Shown here one piece after another: positions 60,675-64,000 of a DNA stretch of 64,000 nucleotides. Numbering within the stretch: the stretch's first letter is position 1; each line of letters begins with the position of its first letter. The translations under genes were made by a program, and so were the position numbers. Origin of the DNA: Pseudomonas oleovorans subsp. oleovorans. Its GTDB lineage: Bacteria; Pseudomonadota; Gammaproteobacteria; Pseudomonadales; Pseudomonadaceae. The notes beneath the pieces were generated by a model. That model was given only the letters and a program-made list of their open reading frames with translations. It made no database searches and was not told where the DNA came from. The stretch lies in contig NZ_NIUB01000026.1 of the NCBI RefSeq assembly GCF_002197815.1, positions 1-64,000 on the forward strand. The letters are read 5' to 3'.

Positions 60675-61593
60675 TCGCCAGCAGGATCAGCGACAGGGTC
60701 AGCAGCGAACCGAGGGTGGAAAACAGGATCGCCCGCGACACCAGCGCCGCCTGGCGCTGGTAATACTCGGCGAGCATGAACGGCCCGGTGCCGGTCGGCA
60801 GTGCGCTGAGCAGCAACGCGGCATGCGCCCAGAAGGCTGGCAGGTCGAGCAGCACGAAAGCGATGAACCAGGTCACCAGCGGTTGCAGCACCAGCTTCAG
60901 CGCCACCAGCGGCCAGGCACCTTCGCTCGGCCCGCTCTGCCGCTGCGCCAGGAACAAGCCCAGCGACACCAGCGCACAGGGTACGGTGGCGGCGCCGAGC
61001 AGACGCAGAAACTCGTCCAGCGCTGCGGGCATCTGCACGCCACCAAAGGCCCAGGCAGCACCGAGCAGTGGTGCGATCACCAGCGGGTTCTTCAACAGCG
61101 CGGTGACCACCTGAACGATGGCGCCGCCCAGCCCCTTCTTGCTCTGCAGACCCACCTCGATGCACACCACCGCCAGGCCGAACAGCACGCAGACCACCAG
61201 CAGCGAGGCGATCAGCGCGGGCGCCATGCCGTCCTCACCCAGTACCAGCACGCACAGCGGAATGCCGATATAGCCGGTGTTGGCGTAACCGGCGCTAAGC
61301 CCGTCGATACTGGCGTCGACCAGGCTGCCGGTGGTTTTCCAGCGATACACCAGCGTGACCAGAAACACCGCGAGCATGCCGCCGGTGAAGGCGAGCAGGA
61401 ACCCCGGCTGCCAGATCTGCGCCCAGTCGGCCTTGGCCGTGAGGCTGAAGAGCAGGGCCGGCAGGCCGAGCCAGACCACGAAGCGATTCATCTCCGATGC
61501 CGCAGTCGGCCCCAGGCGATTGGTTCGCCGGCAGATGTAGCCGACCAGGATCAGGCCGAAGATCGGCAGCAGGACGTTGAGAACGGTGGACAT
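60664..61593 (-). CDS. AEC family transporter (auxin efflux carrier type)
   Basis: 309 residues, about ten membrane helices in two inverted halves. Family features are NRFVVWLGLPALLF in the first half, SIDGLSAGYANTGYIGIPLC and VIAPLLGAAWAFGGVQMPAALDEFLRLLGAATVPCALVSLG in the centre. AEC proteins export or import small carboxylates; the substrate is unknown. Confidence 0.9.
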   Translation of the reverse strand: MSTVLNVLLPIFGLILVGYICRRTNRLGPTAASEMNRFVVWLGLPALLFSLTAKADWAQIWQPGFLLAFTGGMLAVFLVTLVYRWKTTGSLVDASIDGLSAGYANTGYIGIPLCVLVLGEDGMAPALIASLLVVCVLFGLAVVCIEVGLQSKKGLGGAIVQVVTALLKNPLVIAPLLGAAWAFGGVQMPAALDEFLRLLGAATVPCALVSLGLFLAQRQSGPSEGAWPLVALKLVLQPLVTWFIAFVLLDLPAFWAHAALLLSALPTGTGPFMLAEYYQRQAALVSRAILFSTLGSLLTLSLILLAISP

Positions 61594-61733
61594 CAGGCTA
61601 CGCCGTCGACAGTAAGAGGCCGAGACTAGGGCGCAGAACCGTGCAGAGCAAGCCGCGCGCTGTGATTCGTGTCCGTCAATGGGCGTCTAGCAGTGACATG
61701 CCGGGCAAGCCCGGCGCCCTCGCGAGCCTGAGC

Positions 61734-62642
61734 ATGCAAGCGCTGTTGAACGAAATTCTCGATGAAGTTCGCCCACTGATCGGCCAGGGCAAGGTGGCTA
61801 ATTACATTCCCGCACTGGCCAGCGTGGTGCCCGCTCAACTGGGCATCGCCGTGTATGGCAACGACGGCCAGGTGCATGTCGCCGGCGATGCCCGTACGCC
61901 CTTCTCGATCCAGAGCATTTCCAAGGTGTTCAGCCTGGTCCAGGCCATCGGCCGCAGCGGCGAAAGCATCTGGCAGCGCCTCGGCCACGAGCCGTCCGGG
62001 CAGCCGTTCAACTCGCTGGTGCAGTTGGAGTTCGAGCGTGGCAAGCCGCGCAATCCGTTCATCAATGCCGGTGCCCTGGTGATCTGCGACATCAACCAGT
62101 CGCGCTACGCCGCACCGGCGCTGTCGATGCGCGACTTCGTCCGGCGCCTGTCGGGCAACCCCGAGGTCACGGTGGACAATCATGTCGCCGAGTCCGAGTA
62201 CCAGCACCGCGCGCGCAACGCCGCAGCAGCCTACCTGATGCAGTCGTTCGGTAATTTTCATAACGAAGTCGAGGCCGTGCTGCGCAGCTACTTCAGCTGC
62301 TGCGCGCTGCGCATGAGCTGCGTCGACCTGGCGCGCGCCTTCGGCTTCCTGGCCAATGAAGGCTTCTGCCAGCACAGCGGCGAACAGGTGCTGTCGCCCC
62401 GCCAGACCAAGCAGATCAACGCCATCATGGCCACCAGCGGCCTGTATGACGAAGCGGGCAACTTCGCCTACCGCGTTGGCCTGCCGGGCAAGAGCGGTGT
62501 GGGCGGCGGCATCGTCGCGGTGGTCCCAGGGCAGTTCAGTGTGTGCGTGTGGTCACCGGAGTTGAACGCTGCGGGTAACTCCCTGGCCGGGATCAAGGCG
62601 CTGGAGCTGCTCAGCGAGCGCATCGGCTGGTCGGTGTTTTGA
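61734..62642 (+). CDS. Glutaminase (GlsA)
   Basis: 302 residues from ATG 61734, the usual GlsA length. The serine-dependent beta-lactamase-like active site is FSIQSISKVFSL (Ser-x-x-Lys), with further conserved residues in RNPFINAGALVI, SEYQHRARNAA and GKSGVGGGIVAVVPG. It deamidates L-glutamine to glutamate and ammonia in the cytosol. A GTG or ATG further upstream would add a basic tail not seen in the family. Confidence 0.95.
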   Translation: MQALLNEILDEVRPLIGQGKVANYIPALASVVPAQLGIAVYGNDGQVHVAGDARTPFSIQSISKVFSLVQAIGRSGESIWQRLGHEPSGQPFNSLVQLEFERGKPRNPFINAGALVICDINQSRYAAPALSMRDFVRRLSGNPEVTVDNHVAESEYQHRARNAAAAYLMQSFGNFHNEVEAVLRSYFSCCALRMSCVDLARAFGFLANEGFCQHSGEQVLSPRQTKQINAIMATSGLYDEAGNFAYRVGLPGKSGVGGGIVAVVPGQFSVCVWSPELNAAGNSLAGIKALELLSERIGWSVF

Positions 62643-62725
62643 GCCGCGCATAAGTGCTGCTGCGCATGGCGCGTCCTGTCGGGCGGCCAGCGCGGCCAAT
62701 CGCCGCCCGCACGTGATGCGGGGCC

Positions 62726-63169
62726 TTACAACAGCTTGCGATACTGCACGAAGCCCGAGCGCTCACCGATGCGCTCGTACAGCAGCTTGGCCTGGCTGTT
62801 GGTCTCGTGCGTCAGCCAGTGCACCCGCGAGCAGCCGGCGGCGCTCGCCTGCTCAAACACATGCTGGATCAACTTGCGCCCGATGCCACCGCTGCGCTCA
62901 CCCTTGGCGACGAACAGGTCCTGCAGGTAGCAATAGTCGCCGGTGGTCCAGGTCGAGCGGTGGATGACCCAGTGCACCAAACCAATAGCCTGCCCATCAC
63001 GCCAGGCCAGGGCGGCGCCCATGGGCTCGGCGGGGTCGAGAAAGCGCTGCCAGGTAACGGCGCTGGTCTCGGCTGGAATCTCGGTCATGTAGAAGCGCTG
63101 GTAGCCCTGCCACAAGGGCAACCAGGCTTGGTGATCGGCAGCGACTACAGGGCGAATTTCGATGCTCAT
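62726..63169 (-). CDS. GNAT family N-acetyltransferase
   Basis: 147 residues. The acetyl-CoA loop is LFVAKGERSGGIGRKLIQHV (Arg-x-x-Gly-x-Gly region at about 94-106), and the C-terminal part HWLTHETNSQAKLLYERIGE is typical. The acceptor is unknown. A homologue (PA0115 type) is found next to the cox cluster in P. aeruginosa. Confidence 0.9.
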   Translation of the reverse strand: MSIEIRPVVAADHQAWLPLWQGYQRFYMTEIPAETSAVTWQRFLDPAEPMGAALAWRDGQAIGLVHWVIHRSTWTTGDYCYLQDLFVAKGERSGGIGRKLIQHVFEQASAAGCSRVHWLTHETNSQAKLLYERIGERSGFVQYRKLL

Positions 63170-63196
63170 CGTCCTTCCTCTGTTTGGGCAGGTGGA

Positions 63197-64000
63197 TCAG
63201 TCGCTCATCTCACCACAGAGATCGCGCGCCAGCCAGTGCTCAACCTCCGTTTGCGGCAAACCGGCGCCGAGCAGGGCGAACAGCTTGCCCAGTGCGGCTT
63301 CGCGGGTCATGCCGCCACAGGACACCAGACCGACCTCGGCCAGACGGCTGCCGGCGGCGTATACGCCGAACTGCACATGGCCTTGCGGGCACTGGCTGAT
63401 CGCCGCCAGCACCACGCCGCGCTGATGCGCTTCACGCAGCACGCTCATCAATTGCGCGTCGCCGGCCGGGCCGGTGCCGCTGCCGTAACACTCCAGCAAC
63501 AGCCCCTGCACGCCGCTGGTCAGCAGCGCTTGCAGATGCCCGGCCTGCATGGCCGGATGCAGCGGCAATACGGCAAGGTTCACGGCCTTGCGTGCCTGGC
63601 GATAGTCGATCCGTGCAGAGACCTCTGCCCGCTCGGCCTGACGCTGACGCGGCAGCACCTGGAAGGCGTCGAAGGCATCGCTGCGCAACTTCGAGCAACG
63701 TGCGCCATGCAGTAGCTGCCCGTTGAAGTACAGGTGCACGCCAGGCGCGACGCCGCGGTACAGCGCACGCATGGCGCCGAACAGATTGGGCCAAGCATCG
63801 CCGCCATCGACACCGGCTGGCTGCATGGCGCCGGTCAGCACCACCGGCACGTCGAGACCGAGGAGCAAAAAACTCAGCGCGGCGGCGCTGTAGGCCAGGG
63901 TATCGGTGCCATGCAGTACCAGCACGGCGTCGTGGCCATCGGTCTGCACGGCGGTGACGATCTCGTCACGCAGCGCCAGCCAGTGGCCGGTGTTCATGTT
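63197..64000 (-). CDS. L-asparaginase family protein, 5' end outside the window
   Basis: At least 267 residues, with the N-terminus beyond 64000. The second active-site motif is LVLHGTDTLAYSA (Thr-Asp), followed by VVLTGAMQP and VQGLLLECYGSGTGPAGDAQL. The first catalytic motif (GGTIG with the nucleophilic Thr) should lie off the window. An ATG at 63997 aligns inside the protein (the Asn-Met-Asn-Thr-Gly region), so it is not the start. It hydrolyses asparagine to aspartate and ammonia. It lies near glutaminase. Confidence 0.92.
   Translation of the reverse strand, partial: NMNTGHWLALRDEIVTAVQTDGHDAVLVLHGTDTLAYSAAALSFLLLGLDVPVVLTGAMQPAGVDGGDAWPNLFGAMRALYRGVAPGVHLYFNGQLLHGARCSKLRSDAFDAFQVLPRQRQAERAEVSARIDYRQARKAVNLAVLPLHPAMQAGHLQALLTSGVQGLLLECYGSGTGPAGDAQLMSVLREAHQRGVVLAAISQCPQGHVQFGVYAAGSRLAEVGLVSCGGMTREAALGKLFALLGAGLPQTEVEHWLARDLCGEMSD

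Noticed and set aside
1149..63997. tRNA or rRNA genes
   Set aside because: I looked for cloverleaf ends (CCA, TTCGAnTC) and rRNA motifs and found none I could support.

Overview
The window is a high-GC Pseudomonas chromosome segment, probably from the P. mendocina/P. alcaligenes/P. aeruginosa side of the genus. That placement rests on gene content and order I recognise (glcC-glcDEFG-glcB, pstSCAB-phoU-response regulator, ampDh2-marC-dgcH-dsbA-cc4-cycB-engB-ersA-polA-thrB, and a complete aa3 oxidase cluster) and on Pseudomonas-type REP sequences. No database search was run. There are no rRNA, tRNA or CRISPR loci and no prophage.

Layout. 1-1145: tandem array of four ~255-300 bp units built from a REP-like palindrome and short C/T-rich repeats, non-coding. 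1149-11452: exopolysaccharide (EPS) locus: VanZ-like protein, O-antigen ligase/polymerase (opposite strand), a secreted Ala-rich repeat protein, an outer-membrane beta-barrel, a short periplasmic export (OPX) protein, a Wzc-type co-polymerase/tyrosine kinase, a PHP-type phosphatase, a VpsP-like protein, the initiating sugar-1-P transferase and an RfaH-like antiterminator. No further glycosyltransferases or flippase are visible, so the rest must lie elsewhere. 11487-12322: REP plus two gene remnants. 12323-15313: OprD porin and ketoglutarate-semialdehyde dehydrogenase. 15759-17418: PAS-GGDEF diguanylate cyclase beside a decayed PilJ-type sensor. 17658-27481: glycolate utilisation (glcC regulator, glcDEF oxidase, glcG, malate synthase G, lactate/glycolate permease), with two GlcC-type operators between glcC and glcD. 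27621-27788: rubredoxin. 28025-28921: M23 peptidase. 29212-37522: phosphate transport and control (response regulator, phoU, pstB, pstA, pstC, pstS) with two Pho boxes. 37641-38412: IS and DUF1330 remnants. 38416-50941: ampDh2, marC, a broken nucleobase permease, dgcH, an EEP-family nuclease, dsbA, cytochromes c4 and c5, engB, the sRNA ErsA, polA, DUF2782 and thrB. 51210-59629: cytochrome c oxidase and its assembly genes (coxB, coxA, cox11, coxC, SURF1, COX15, CtaB, SCO). 60033-64000: hypothetical protein, AEC transporter, glutaminase, GNAT acetyltransferase, and asparaginase cut by the window end.

How the parts work together. The EPS genes form a Wzx/Wzy-type route: the WcaJ-like enzyme starts the lipid-linked repeat, the ligase/polymerase joins units, the Wzc/CpsB pair controls chain length by reversible tyrosine phosphorylation, and the short OPX protein probably hands polymer to the neighbouring beta-barrel. 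The glc genes take glycolate to glyoxylate and then malate. The pst-pho genes import phosphate and report its supply to PhoB/PhoR. Two GGDEF enzymes can feed c-di-GMP signalling.

The most unusual signals are a 160-bp REP-containing MITE present twice, each time inside the hairpin of an intrinsic terminator (once with an 8-bp target duplication); an intrinsic terminator plus a Crc/Hfq-type CA motif packed into the 50 bases before oprD; the OPX-plus-porin export pair with an unknown repeat protein; and ErsA with a clear AlgU-type promoter.
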